A stretch of DNA of 64,000 nucleotides from Bradyrhizobium diazoefficiens (GTDB lineage Bacteria; Pseudomonadota; Alphaproteobacteria; Rhizobiales; Xanthobacteraceae), in NCBI RefSeq assembly GCF_016616425.1, contig NZ_CP067101.1, positions 6,882,001-6,946,000 on the forward strand, in the 5' to 3' direction. Each line of letters opens with the position of its first letter. Within the stretch, counting starts at the first letter, position 1. The notes under the pieces were generated by a model, which was given only the letters and a program-made list of their open reading frames with translations, was not told the origin of the DNA and ran no database searches. Below are positions 54,406 through 63,216 of this stretch, in pieces. Made by a program: the position numbers and the translations under genes.

Positions 54406-55374
54406 CTATTCGATGACGTCGTTCGCGATTGCGAGCAGGCTCGGAGCAAGCGTCACGCCAAGCGCCTTGGCCGTTTTCAGGTTGACCGCAAGCTCGAACT
54501 TGGTCGGGTTCTGCACTGGCAGATCGGCAGGCCGCGCGCCCTTCAGGATGCGATCGATATAGTCCGCGGCGCGGCGGAGCTGCTCGGCGCTATCGGTGCT
54601 GTAGGACATCAGCCCACCTTCGTCGACGAAAGTGCGGCTCCAGAACACCGCGGGCAGGCGCGCTTCCGCGATGGCCGCCAGAAGGTGCGCGCGGTTGGCC
54701 ATGGTGAAGAAATCCGGCAGGACCAGCATCCCGCCGGCCGCCCGCGAGGCCAGCGCCGAGATCGAGCCCGTATCATGCACCGGCGCGGTCTCGATCGACA
54801 TATGGAGCGCGCGGCCAGCGTCCTCGATGGTGCGCAACATCAGGGGCGCGAACGGCGCGGTGGCTGGATTGTAGACGACGGCAACCCCGGACACCCTTGG
54901 CGTGACCTGCGTCAGCATCTCCAGCCATTTGCCGGCGAGCGGACCGTCGTAATCGGTGAATCCGGTGACGTTGCCGCCGGGATGCGCGAGGTTTTCGACA
55001 AAACCCTGGCTGACGGGATCGGTGACGACGGCGAACACGATCGGGATCGTCGTGGTGCGCCGGCGCAGCTCCTCCACCGAGGGCGTGCCGAGCGCGAGCA
55101 GGATGTCGGGCTCGAGCGCGATCAGCTCCTCGGCAAGCTGCGCGATACGGGCGCGGTCGCCGCCGCCGCTGCGCCAGTCGATCTTGAGGTTGCCGCGTTC
55201 CTTCCAGCCATGAGCGGCGAGCGCCTCCGCCAGGCGAGCCTGGCCGATCACGTTATCGGAGGCGATGACCGAGAGCACGCCGAGCCGGCGCACCGCATTC
55301 GGCTGCTGCGCTTGCACTGAGGCCGGCAGCGCCGCGATCGTCCCAAGAAGCGCCAGGCACCGGCGACGGTTCAT
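54406..55374 (-). CDS. ABC transporter substrate-binding protein (ABC_sub_bind family)
   Basis: A 322-residue secreted binding protein with a Tat/Sec-type leader MNRRRCLALLGTIAALPASVQAQ and the family pattern RRLGVLSVIASDN, LRLAEALAAHGWKERGNL-like N-terminal part, PIVFAVVTDPVSQGFVENLAHPGGNVTGF and GLMSYSTD near the C-terminus. This type is often an orphan in Bradyrhizobium. No permease or ATPase is adjacent. The ligand is unknown. Confidence 0.88.
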   Translation of the reverse strand: MNRRRCLALLGTIAALPASVQAQQPNAVRRLGVLSVIASDNVIGQARLAEALAAHGWKERGNLKIDWRSGGGDRARIAQLAEELIALEPDILLALGTPSVEELRRRTTTIPIVFAVVTDPVSQGFVENLAHPGGNVTGFTDYDGPLAGKWLEMLTQVTPRVSGVAVVYNPATAPFAPLMLRTIEDAGRALHMSIETAPVHDTGSISALASRAAGGMLVLPDFFTMANRAHLLAAIAEARLPAVFWSRTFVDEGGLMSYSTDSAEQLRRAADYIDRILKGARPADLPVQNPTKFELAVNLKTAKALGVTLAPSLLAIANDVIE

Positions 55375-55385
55375 GGGGCGCCCTT

Positions 55386-56423
55386 TCAGATCCAGCCCTG
55401 AAGCTCGCGCAGCACGAGCGACTGGATCACGTCCATGCCGGACTCGCTGTCGTTGAGGCAGGGGATCGCGGAAAACTGCTCGCCGCCATTATGCCTGAAT
55501 ATCTCCGCGTTCTCCTGCGCGATCTCCTCCAGCGTCTCCAGGCAGTCGGCCGAAAAACCGGGCATTACCACCGCGATGCGGCGCACGCCTTCCTTTGCGA
55601 GCCGCTCCATCGTCTTGTCGGTGTAGGGCTGGAGCCACTCGTCACTGCCGAAGCGCGACTGGAAGGTCAGCAGCAGCTTCGTCTCGTCCATGTCGAGCCG
55701 TCGGCGCAGCGCCTCCGTGGTAGCGATGCAGTGCTGCTGATAGGGATCGCCCTTGTCGACATAGGATTTCGGCATGCCGTGGAAGGACGCCACGATCAGC
55801 TCCGGCGCGAATGGCAGGCCCGCCAGATGCGTCTCGATCGAGGTCGCGAGGGCCTCGATGTAGGCGACGTCCTCGTAGTAAGGCGGCGTCACCCGCAGCG
55901 TCGGCTGGTTGCGCAGGCGGGCGAGCACACGGAACACTTCGTCGCAGACGGTCGCCGAGGTCGAGGCGGAGTATTGCGGATAGAGCGGCACGGCGAGGAT
56001 GCGCTCGCAGCCTTTCGCGATCAGCGCGTCGATGGCCGACTTGATCGAGGGATTGCCGTACCGCATCGCCCAGTCCACCACGACGTGGGGGCGGTCGGCG
56101 AGAACAGCAGCCAGCTTGTCGGCTTGCGACCGCGTGATGGTCTTCAGCGGCGACTCGTTCTTCTCTTCATTCCAGATCTTGCGATAGTCGAGCGCCTTGA
56201 TGCGGGGACGGCGGCGCAGGATGATGCCGTTCAGCACCAGCTGCCAGATCAGGCCCTGGTCCTCGATGACGCGGCGGTCGCTGAGAAATTCCTTGAGGTA
56301 GACGCGCACGCCCCGCTCGTCCGCCGTGTCGGGCGTGCCAAGATTGATCAGGAGCACGCCGATACTCTGCGCGCCGGCTTGCGGGGCCGGCTTCGAGGCC
56401 TCGATGGGGACAAGCTTCGTCAT
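55386..56423 (-). CDS. hemH: Ferrochelatase
   Basis: Inserts ferrous iron into protoporphyrin IX, the last step of haem synthesis. 345 residues, slightly above the usual length. Family blocks: IGVLLINLGTPD, PLYPQYSASTSATV, the catalytic His in IVASFHGMPKSYV, LTFQSRFGSDEWLQPYT, and the product-side VMPGFSADCLETLEEI. ATG start 84 bp from the divergent MAPEG gene. Its end is 11 bp from the start of the ABC_sub_bind gene on the same strand, so they may be co-transcribed. Confidence 0.96.
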   Translation of the reverse strand: MTKLVPIEASKPAPQAGAQSIGVLLINLGTPDTADERGVRVYLKEFLSDRRVIEDQGLIWQLVLNGIILRRRPRIKALDYRKIWNEEKNESPLKTITRSQADKLAAVLADRPHVVVDWAMRYGNPSIKSAIDALIAKGCERILAVPLYPQYSASTSATVCDEVFRVLARLRNQPTLRVTPPYYEDVAYIEALATSIETHLAGLPFAPELIVASFHGMPKSYVDKGDPYQQHCIATTEALRRRLDMDETKLLLTFQSRFGSDEWLQPYTDKTMERLAKEGVRRIAVVMPGFSADCLETLEEIAQENAEIFRHNGGEQFSAIPCLNDSESGMDVIQSLVLRELQGWI

Positions 56424-56506
56424 GGCGCTCGTGGGTTCGCGCGTTGTATCGAACTTGTCAAGGTTGGGCCGATTTCGCTAGGCTTCGCCGCGCGGGGGAT
56501 GAAACC

Positions 56507-56905
56507 ATGACGGTCGCCGAATGGTGCGTGTTCGGAGCGGTGCTGCTCTATCTCTTGACGCTCGCGGGCGGCAAATTGACGGCGATCCGCCAGTTCGACA
56601 ACGCCAATCCGCGCGATCCGGCCTTCTTCCAGGACCCGATCCGGGCCCGCGCGCTCGGCGCCCATCAGAACGGCATCGAGACCTTCCCCTTCTTCGCCTT
56701 CGCGGTCCTGCTCGCGGAATTCCGGGATTCGCCGCAGCGCCTGATCGACGAGCTCGCCCTGCTTTTCCTCATCGTCCGCCTCGCCTATGTGCTGACCTAT
56801 CTTGGCAACCGCCCGACGCTGCGCTCGATCCTCTGGAACATCGGCTTTGCGCTCAACGTGGTGATCTTCTTCATGCCGGCCTTGAAGCGGTTTCTGCCGG
56901 TGTGA
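56507..56905 (+). CDS. MAPEG-family membrane protein
   Basis: A 132-residue protein with four hydrophobic spans: TVAEWCVFGAVLLYLLTLAGG, the polar loop FDNANPRDPAFFQDPIRARALGAHQNGIETFPFFAFAVLLA, LLFLIVRLAYVLTYL and LWNIGFALNVVIFFMP. The HQNGIE motif is the MAPEG signature. Family members are membrane glutathione transferase-related proteins. The ATG at 56507 begins directly before the first span. Divergent from hemH. Confidence 0.88.
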   Translation: MTVAEWCVFGAVLLYLLTLAGGKLTAIRQFDNANPRDPAFFQDPIRARALGAHQNGIETFPFFAFAVLLAEFRDSPQRLIDELALLFLIVRLAYVLTYLGNRPTLRSILWNIGFALNVVIFFMPALKRFLPV

Positions 56906-56906
56906 T

Positions 56907-57072
56907 GCTCTCGTGTCCCGGACGCGGTGCAGCGCTCCCCGGCGATGCGAAGCATCGTCCGGTGCGCTGCTCCGCAGAGCCGGGACCTAGAAAAACGTTT
57001 CCCATACGGTGGATGGGCCCCGGCCCTGCAGCGCACCGTCGAAGGGACGCTGCGCTGCGTCCGGGGCACGAG
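56907..57072. repeat. Intergenic repeat with GCTCTCGTGTCCCGGACGC ends, copy 2
   Basis: Same ends and inner GCAGAGCCGGGAC as 13989-14131, same orientation, with a different middle. It lies between the convergent MAPEG and Ni/Co exporter genes. Confidence 0.7.
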
Positions 57073-57077
57073 CTGCT

Positions 57078-58166
57078 TCAAAAACACGTCGTCCGTTCGG
57101 CGGCGATGTAGCCGAACAACAGGCCGACGCCGAACAGCAGCACGAGGCCGGCGGCGCCGAATTCGATGCCGCGCATGAACAACGCGCCGCCGCCCTCGCG
57201 CCCTCTGCTGAGACGCGCGGCGGCGCCCTTGGCAGAGACGGCGACGAGCGCGATGGCGGCGACCGTGATCGCGGTGCCGAGCCCCATCAGGAACGTGGCG
57301 GCGATGCCGGCCCAGAACAGGCCTTGGGCCAGGGCAAATACCAGGACCAGGATCGCACCCGAGCAAGGGCGGATACCGACGGTGAGGATGGCGGCAAAGC
57401 CCCGCCGCCAGCCGCCGGGGCCGGCGAGTTCGCTCGGGGTCGGCCCGTGAGAATGGCCGCAATGCTCGTCGTGGACGTGATCATCCACTTGATGGGCGTG
57501 CGCGTGGTCGTGAGTGTGACCGCGGTGATGATGATCGTGATCAAGATCGTGCGGCACGCCGGCGACGACCGGCACCGGCTGGATCGCCTGCAGCGCCTGC
57601 ATGAACGTGCGGCCCTTGACCAAGACGAGGCGCAGCCCGAACAGCGCGATCAAGGCGTAACTCGCGATCTCGATCGCGCCTTCCGCCCGGCACATCGTTT
57701 TCGCCGTCGCATTCAGCACCCAGGCAGAAATGCCGACGATCAGAATCGCCACCAGCGACTGCATCAGGGCGGAGGCAAATGACAGCGCGACGCCGCGCCG
57801 CGCGGTCTCGCGATTGGCGACAAGATAGGAGGCGATCACCGCCTTGCCATGGCCGGGGCCGGCGGCGTGGAAGACGCCGTAGGCGAACGAGATGAAAAGC
57901 AGCGTCCACACCGCCGAGCCGTCGGATTTCGCGGCACGGATGGTCGCCGACATCTGGCGATAGAATTCCGACTGTTTTGCCAGTAGCCAGCCGATCAGGC
58001 CGCTTGCCTCAGGTTCGGCCGCCCGCGCGGGGTGAGGCACGCCAAAGGGATTTTGCGCGAAGAGATCGTGAAGCGCGGCATCAGCCAGGCCGAGCACGAC
58101 TATAATTGCGGCGCCGGCAAGAAGCCCGCGGGCGAGCGGAGAAGGATGACGACCGGTCAAGGGCAA
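57078..58166 (-). CDS. Nickel/cobalt exporter, NicO/RcnA family
   Basis: A 362-residue membrane protein with six or more spans. The family motif is FAYGVFHAAGPGHGKAVIASYL in the second span, with RRGVALSFASALMQ after it. A very His/Asp-rich loop (HDLDHDHHHRGHTHDHAHAH region) lies in the middle, followed by ILTVGIRPCSGAILVLVF. It exports or, in some members, takes up Ni2+ or Co2+. TTG start overlapping the DUF1007 gene by 10 bp, showing translational coupling. Confidence 0.9.
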   Translation of the reverse strand: MPLTGRHPSPLARGLLAGAAIIVVLGLADAALHDLFAQNPFGVPHPARAAEPEASGLIGWLLAKQSEFYRQMSATIRAAKSDGSAVWTLLFISFAYGVFHAAGPGHGKAVIASYLVANRETARRGVALSFASALMQSLVAILIVGISAWVLNATAKTMCRAEGAIEIASYALIALFGLRLVLVKGRTFMQALQAIQPVPVVAGVPHDLDHDHHHRGHTHDHAHAHQVDDHVHDEHCGHSHGPTPSELAGPGGWRRGFAAILTVGIRPCSGAILVLVFALAQGLFWAGIAATFLMGLGTAITVAAIALVAVSAKGAAARLSRGREGGGALFMRGIEFGAAGLVLLFGVGLLFGYIAAERTTCF

Positions 58167-58795
58167 TCCACCGTGATCTTGTTGGCGAACATCATGCCGA
58201 AATTGGTGTTCTCGCCGCTCATGAAGGTCTGTTCGTTGAGCTTCTGCGCACTCGCGGTGCCGTCGCTCGGCCGCTCAAGCTTCATCTGGCAGCCCGCGGG
58301 CGCGCCGACCAGCTTGACCGGATTGTCCTTGGCCATCTGGAAATCGATGAAGAAGGAGCGGTCGAACACTTCAAGCACCAGCTGCTTGGGCTTGACCGGG
58401 TTCTTCAGCGGCAGCGTGAAGTGCAGGGTCAGGACCGTATCCTTGTAGTCGAGGAAATAGTCGACCGGCTCCTGGAATCGCTCTTTCTTGCCGTCGGCTC
58501 GCGCGAAGGTGAAGTAGGCATATTCCTTCAGCGACTCGACATTGGTCTGCGCCAACGGTCTCAGCTCCTCGCGCGTATACGCGCCCTTGGTCTTGCTCTC
58601 GAGCCCCTGCACGGCATAGGCCGAGAACATGTCGTCGAAGGTCCAGGCATGGCGGACGCCGGTGATCGAGCCGTCCTCGGCGTAGAGCAACTCGCTGGTC
58701 GCGGTGATCCAGACATGCGGATGGGCGTGCGCCGCGCCTGCCGCGAGTGACAGGCCGGCGGCGAGCAGGAGTCCGAACAGGGCGCGCATGCGCAT
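58157..58795 (-). CDS. DUF1007 family periplasmic protein
   Basis: A 212-residue secreted protein: signal peptide (ALFGLLLAAGLSLAAGAAHAH) then HPHVWITATSELLYAEDG, the N-terminal signature of DUF1007, with WTFDDMFSAYAVQGL and FLDYKDTVLTLHFTLPL inside. The His-rich HAHPHVW start suggests metal binding after cleavage. DUF1007 genes typically accompany NicO-type transporters, as here. The start overlaps the stop of the oligopeptidase gene by one base (TGATG). Confidence 0.88.
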   Translation of the reverse strand: MRMRALFGLLLAAGLSLAAGAAHAHPHVWITATSELLYAEDGSITGVRHAWTFDDMFSAYAVQGLESKTKGAYTREELRPLAQTNVESLKEYAYFTFARADGKKERFQEPVDYFLDYKDTVLTLHFTLPLKNPVKPKQLVLEVFDRSFFIDFQMAKDNPVKLVGAPAGCQMKLERPSDGTASAQKLNEQTFMSGENTNFGMMFANKITVDCP

Positions 58796-60876
58796 CACGC
58801 CGCCTTCGGGGCGTCGAGCAGGCCGCGCCGGCGCAGCAGCGCGTCGGGCTCCGGCGGGCGGCCGCGGAAGGCCTCGTAGGCGGCCTCCGGATCGACCGAT
58901 CCGCCCGAGGCGTAGATGTCGTCGTGCAGACGCTTGGCCACTGCGGGATCGAAGATGTCCCCGGCCTCCTCGAACGCGCCGAAGGCGTCGGCGTCCATCA
59001 CCTCCGACCACATGTAGCTGTAATAGCCCGCGGCGTAGTGATCACCCGTGAAGATGTGTCCGAACTGCGTGGGACGGTGACGCAGCGCGATCTCCTCGGG
59101 CATGCCGATCTTCTCGAGCTCCTTCTTCTCGAAGGCGCGCACGTCGCTGACCGCGGCGGCCGGCTGGGTGTGAAATTCGAGGTCGACCAGGGCCGAGGAG
59201 ACGAACTCGACCGTGGCAAAGCCCTGGTTGAATTTTCGTGCGGCAAGAAACCGCTGCAACAGCTCGTCCGGCAGCGGCTCGCCGGTCCGGTAGTGACGGG
59301 CGAACTTCTGGAGCACCTCGGGCCGCTCCTGCCAGTGCTCATAGAGCTGCGAGGGCAACTCGACGAAGTCGGTGAAGACGGAGGTGCCCGACAGCGACGG
59401 GTAGGTCACGTTCGAGAGCATGCCGTGCAGGCCATGGCCGAACTCGTGGAACAGAGTCCGGGCGTCGTCCGGCGACAGCAGCGAGGGCTCGCCCCCGGCG
59501 CCCTTGGCAAAATTGCAGATATTGAGGATGAGCGGCGCGACCTCGCCGTCGAGCTTCTGCTGGTCGCGCAGTGAGGTCATCCAGGCGCCGGAGCGCTTCG
59601 ACGGCCGGGCGAAGTAGTCGCCATAAAACAGCGCTTTGTGCTTGCCGTCCGCTCCCTTCATCTCCCAGACCCGGACGTCGGGGTGCCAGACCGGGACGTC
59701 CTTGCGCTCCTCGAAGGTGACGCCGAACAGGCGCATGGCGCAGTCGAAGGCGGCGGCGATCATGTGGTCGAGCGAAAGATACGGCTTGATCGCGGCGTCG
59801 TCGAAATTGGCGCGCTGAAGACGCAGCTTCTCGGCGTAGAAGCGCCAGTCCCAGGGGGCGAGCCTGAAATTGCCGCCCTCCTCCGTGATCATCGCCTGCA
59901 TGTCGTCGCGGTCGGCAAGCGCCCGCGCCCGGGCCGGCTTCCAGACCCGCTCCAGCAGGCCCCGCACCGCTTCCGGCGTCTTGGCCATCGAATCCTCGAG
60001 CCGGTAGGCGGCGAAGGTCGGATAGCCCAACAGCTTGGCGCTCTCTTCGCGCAGCGTCAGGATCTCGACGATGGTTCCGTTGTTGTCGTTGGCATTGCCG
60101 TTGTCACCTCGCGCGATGAAAGCCTTGTAGACCTTCTCGCGCAGGTCGCGTCTTGCCGAGCTCTTCAGGAACTGCTCGACCGAAGAGCGCGACAACGTGA
60201 CGATGGCCTTGCCTTCCATGCCGCGCTCTTGTGCCGCAGCCCTGGCGCCGGCGACAAAGCTCTCCGGCAGGCCCTGGCGGTCGGCCTCTCCCAGCTCCAT
60301 GACCCAGTCCTGCTCGTCGCCGAGCAGATGATGGCTGAAGCTGGTGCCGAGTTGGGCGAGCCTCTCGTTGATCTCGGCCATCCGTGTCTTGGCTTCCTCG
60401 GAGAGGCCGGCACCGGCGCGGTGAAAGCGGGTGTAGGTGCGCTCCAAGAGACGAAGCTGTTCCGGCGCCAGACCGAGATTGGCGCGATTTTCGTGCAACT
60501 GGGCGATGCGGCCGAACAGCACCGCGTTCATCATGATCGGATTCCAGTGCCGCGCCATCCGTAAGGAGACATCCTTGTCGATCTCCAGGATGGCCGGGTT
60601 GGAATGCGCCGAGACCAGATCATAGAAGACGGCCGCGACCTTGCTCAGCAGCTTGCCGGAGCGCTCCAGCGCCGTGATCGTGTTGGCGAAGTCGGGCGCG
60701 GCCGGATCGTTGGTGATCGCCGCGATCTCGGCGGCGTGGTCGGCGAAGGCCTGCTCGAAGGCCGGGAGGAAGTGCTCCGGCTTGATCTCGTCGAAGGGCG
60801 GGGTCGCAAACGGCGTCACCCAGGGCCTCAGCAGCGGATTGGCCTCGGGGTCCGTAGTTTGGCGCGGTTCTGACAT
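58795..60876 (-). CDS. M3-family oligopeptidase (oligopeptidase A/Dcp type)
   Basis: A 693-residue zinc peptidase with the HEFGHGLH motif (HExxH) in the last third, followed by the Glu-containing GTSVFTDFVELPSQLYEHW and the C-terminal GHIFTGDHYAAGYYSYMW. The N-terminal PFDEIKPEHFLPAFEQAF is the usual M3A opening. It degrades short peptides in the cytoplasm. The ATG at 60876 was chosen over the longer frame, which runs into the divergent small gene's promoter. First gene of the operon with DUF1007 and the metal exporter. Confidence 0.93.
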   Translation of the reverse strand: MSEPRQTTDPEANPLLRPWVTPFATPPFDEIKPEHFLPAFEQAFADHAAEIAAITNDPAAPDFANTITALERSGKLLSKVAAVFYDLVSAHSNPAILEIDKDVSLRMARHWNPIMMNAVLFGRIAQLHENRANLGLAPEQLRLLERTYTRFHRAGAGLSEEAKTRMAEINERLAQLGTSFSHHLLGDEQDWVMELGEADRQGLPESFVAGARAAAQERGMEGKAIVTLSRSSVEQFLKSSARRDLREKVYKAFIARGDNGNANDNNGTIVEILTLREESAKLLGYPTFAAYRLEDSMAKTPEAVRGLLERVWKPARARALADRDDMQAMITEEGGNFRLAPWDWRFYAEKLRLQRANFDDAAIKPYLSLDHMIAAAFDCAMRLFGVTFEERKDVPVWHPDVRVWEMKGADGKHKALFYGDYFARPSKRSGAWMTSLRDQQKLDGEVAPLILNICNFAKGAGGEPSLLSPDDARTLFHEFGHGLHGMLSNVTYPSLSGTSVFTDFVELPSQLYEHWQERPEVLQKFARHYRTGEPLPDELLQRFLAARKFNQGFATVEFVSSALVDLEFHTQPAAAVSDVRAFEKKELEKIGMPEEIALRHRPTQFGHIFTGDHYAAGYYSYMWSEVMDADAFGAFEEAGDIFDPAVAKRLHDDIYASGGSVDPEAAYEAFRGRPPEPDALLRRRGLLDAPKAA

Positions 60877-61014
60877 CACAAGTCCCGATTTGTGTGGCTC
60901 GATTGTTGCTGCCGCTATAGCACGCGATGGGGCTTTTTTGGGCCATTTGGCCTTGCTCCCGGCCGCCTTTTCAGGGAGATTGCGGCCCTCGACAGACCAC
61001 GGACCCCTGAGCTC

Positions 61015-61269
61015 ATGAACGCGCCTTCCTCGTCTTCCCGTCAGATCGCCTGGCCAAGCGTTATCACCGTCATCAGCGCCGCCATCCTGATCGGCGCCGA
61101 AGTGTTCGGCGCGGCGTTCGCCGGCGGCTGGGCGCTCGCGATCCTGTTCGGGCTCGGCGACCAGGGCACGCATATCCTGCAGGCCGTGCTGTTCGCGCTA
61201 GGCGTGTTCGTGATGACCGCATTCATCCGCGCAGCTCAGCGCGTCGAGCCCTTCACGAAGCGCGGCTGA
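61015..61269 (+). CDS. Small two-span membrane protein
   Basis: An 84-residue protein with two membrane helices (WPSVITVISAAILIGAEVFGAAFAGG and ILQAVLFALGVFVMTAFI) and a basic C-terminus (VEPFTKRG). The ATG at 61015 follows a weak purine run. Divergent from the M3 peptidase gene. No family known to me; probably an uncharacterised rhizobial membrane protein. Confidence 0.65.
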   Translation: MNAPSSSSRQIAWPSVITVISAAILIGAEVFGAAFAGGWALAILFGLGDQGTHILQAVLFALGVFVMTAFIRAAQRVEPFTKRG

Positions 61270-61396
61270 AGCGCACACGCGCGCGAGCGGCGCGCGCGTC
61301 AGCTTGAAAACTTAACGCGCGTTCATCTTCCGCGTCGCTGGCGCAACACTGCGCAAGCGGATGTTAGGCAATTCTGTTTTCAGCCTAAAAAAATTC

Positions 61397-61424
61397 TTGC
61401 GAACCAGAGTCAAAACGCTTATGT
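61397..61424 (+). promoter_or_regulatory. Candidate promoter of the decarboxylase leader
   Basis: TTGCGA (61397-61402), 16-base spacer, TTATGT (61419-61424). This is a moderate match to the housekeeping promoter and would start a leader of about 515 nt. No other candidate of equal quality lies closer to the gene. Confidence 0.35.
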
Positions 61425-61426
61425 GC

Positions 61427-61943
61427 GGACTTGCCCAATTTCGCACGTGCCTGTGGTCGTGTGTCAGTCGGTAGGTATCCGGACAAGAGGCCGGACAGCC
61501 GCCAAGGGGTGAAGAAGCCGAGGGGCTCTTCGGAAGTGCGGAAGTCGAAAGACCGCAAGGTCGAACGAGCAAGCAAACCCGAAGTGTCCAGCATCTCTCT
61601 CAAGAGGTGCCTTGTCGAAGGTGACTTCACTTTTTGCAACCGTGACTGGCAGCCGGAGGCGAACCGGCGCACCCCGCTCTCAACGGGGGACGCGACTTAA
61701 AGCAACGACGGATCGGGCTTTTTTGGTCTCTACCGGCAGTCCAACGCCGGCGCGGGCTACTGAAAAGGCTTGTCCTTCATTGCCAGGTGTGCGGGCGGGA
61801 AAATTCCCGACCAATCCACGGCAGCACAATTCGGTCTAGGGTTTTAGCCCTGTCGCGTCTCCATCGTGCGGCAGCGGCGAAGCACCCTCGTCCGAGAACC
61901 GCTTTGAACGAGCTCCGTCGCTGGGGCCGCTTTGGAGAGTGCT
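61427..61943 (+). promoter_or_regulatory. Long structured leader of the decarboxylase gene, speF-motif candidate
   Basis: About 515 nt of GC-balanced sequence without a convincing gene, directly upstream of an alphaproteobacterial ornithine/lysine decarboxylase. The speF RNA motif, known only from alphaproteobacteria, sits in this position and has this size. Local stems: ATCCGGACAAGAGGCCGGACAG at 61479-61500, GAAGTCGAAAGACCGCAAGGTCGAAC and GCCGGAGGCGAACCGGC near 61650, and CCCCGCTCTCAACGGGG at 61673-61689; T6 at 61719-61724. An 89-codon TTG frame crosses it (61431-61700) but looks fortuitous. Confidence 0.6.
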
Positions 61944-63086
61944 ATGACCGAACGTATCCAGGAATTCCTGCGCAACCGCCGCAAGGATGGCCTCGACACC
62001 GAGCCGTGCCTCGTCGTCGACCTCGAGGTCGTGCGCGACAATTACCAGAGCTTCGCCAAGGCGCTGCCCGACAGCCGCGTGTTCTACGCCGTCAAGGCGA
62101 ACCCGGCGCCGGAAGTGCTGGCCCTGCTCGCCTCCATGGGCTCCTGCTTCGACACCGCGACGGTCGCCGAGATCGAGATGGCACTGGCTGCGGGTGCGAC
62201 GCCTGACCGCATCTCCTTCGGCAACACGATCAAGAAGGAGCGCGACATCGCGCGCGCCTTCGCGCTCGGCATTCGGCTGTTCGCGGTCGATTGCGCCGCC
62301 GAGGTCGAGAAGGTCGCCCGTGCCGCCCCCGGCGCGAAGGTGTTCTGCCGCATCCTCTATGATTGCGCCGGCGCCGAATGGCCGCTGTCGCGCAAGTTCG
62401 GCTGTGATCCGGAGATGGCCGTCGAGGTGCTCGACCTCGCCAAGCGCCTTCGGCTGGAGCCGTGCGGCATCTCCTTCCATGTCGGCTCGCAGCAGCGCAA
62501 GGTGAAGGCGTGGGACCGCGCGCTGGCGATGGCCTCGCAGGTGTTCCGCGACTGCGCCGAGCGCGGCATCAACCTGTCCATGGTCAACATGGGCGGCGGC
62601 TTTCCGACCAAGTACCTGAAGGACGTGCCGCCGGTGGTGACCTACGGCCGCTCGATCTTCCGCGCGCTGCGCAAGCACTTCGGCAACCAGATCCCGGAAA
62701 CCATCATCGAGCCGGGCCGCGGCATGGTGGGCAATGCCGGCGTCATCGAATCCGAGGTCGTGCTCATCTCGAAGAAGAGCGACGAGGACGAGGTGCGCTG
62801 GGTCTATCTGGACATCGGCAAGTTCGGCGGCCTCGCCGAGACCATGGACGAGTCGATCCGTTACGCCATCCGCACCCGTCACGACGGCGCGGACATGACG
62901 CCGTGCGTGCTCGCAGGTCCCACCTGCGACAGCGCCGACGTGCTGTACGAGAAGACCCCGTATCCGCTTCCCGTCACGCTCGAGATCGGCGACAAGGTGC
63001 TGATCGAAGGCACCGGGGCGTATACGTCGACCTACTCGTCAGTGGCGTTCAACGGCATCCCACCGTTGAGGACGTACCACATCTGA
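61944..63086 (+). CDS. Ornithine/lysine decarboxylase (fold type III)
   Basis: PLP-dependent decarboxylase of the alanine-racemase fold (Orn/DAP/Arg decarboxylase group 2), 380 residues. K51 in FYAVKANP holds the PLP, IEPGRGMVGNAG binds the phosphate, and C328 in GPTCDSADVL is the catalytic cysteine of eukaryotic-type ornithine decarboxylases. It makes putrescine (or cadaverine) in the cytoplasm. The ATG at 61944 has GGAGAG just upstream; a further ATG at 61932 lacks a site. The long leader suggests post-transcriptional polyamine control. Confidence 0.93.
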   Translation: MTERIQEFLRNRRKDGLDTEPCLVVDLEVVRDNYQSFAKALPDSRVFYAVKANPAPEVLALLASMGSCFDTATVAEIEMALAAGATPDRISFGNTIKKERDIARAFALGIRLFAVDCAAEVEKVARAAPGAKVFCRILYDCAGAEWPLSRKFGCDPEMAVEVLDLAKRLRLEPCGISFHVGSQQRKVKAWDRALAMASQVFRDCAERGINLSMVNMGGGFPTKYLKDVPPVVTYGRSIFRALRKHFGNQIPETIIEPGRGMVGNAGVIESEVVLISKKSDEDEVRWVYLDIGKFGGLAETMDESIRYAIRTRHDGADMTPCVLAGPTCDSADVLYEKTPYPLPVTLEIGDKVLIEGTGAYTSTYSSVAFNGIPPLRTYHI

Positions 63087-63116
63087 TCCGCCTCTGATCC
63101 GAGGCCTGACGAACCT

Positions 63117-63136
63117 GGAGCCGGCTTGCCGGCTCC
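63117..63136 (+). terminator. Terminator stem after the decarboxylase gene
   Basis: GGAGCCGGC-TT-GCCGGCTCC, a 9-bp perfect stem with a two-base loop, 31 bp after the stop codon, without a strong T-run (TCCCTCAC follows). Probably terminates the decarboxylase transcript partly. Confidence 0.5.
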
Positions 63137-63216
63137 TCCCTCACATCTCGATTTCTGACGACGTCTTGGACAGGCGTGCCTTCGGGTACGTTCGTTCAAG
63201 CGGGGACTGACGCGCC

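Noticed and set aside
61431..61700. 89-codon frame with TTG start in the decarboxylase leader
   Set aside because: Basic, low in hydrophobic residues, no ribosome-binding site, crosses the paired segments of the leader; kept only as a possibility for testing.
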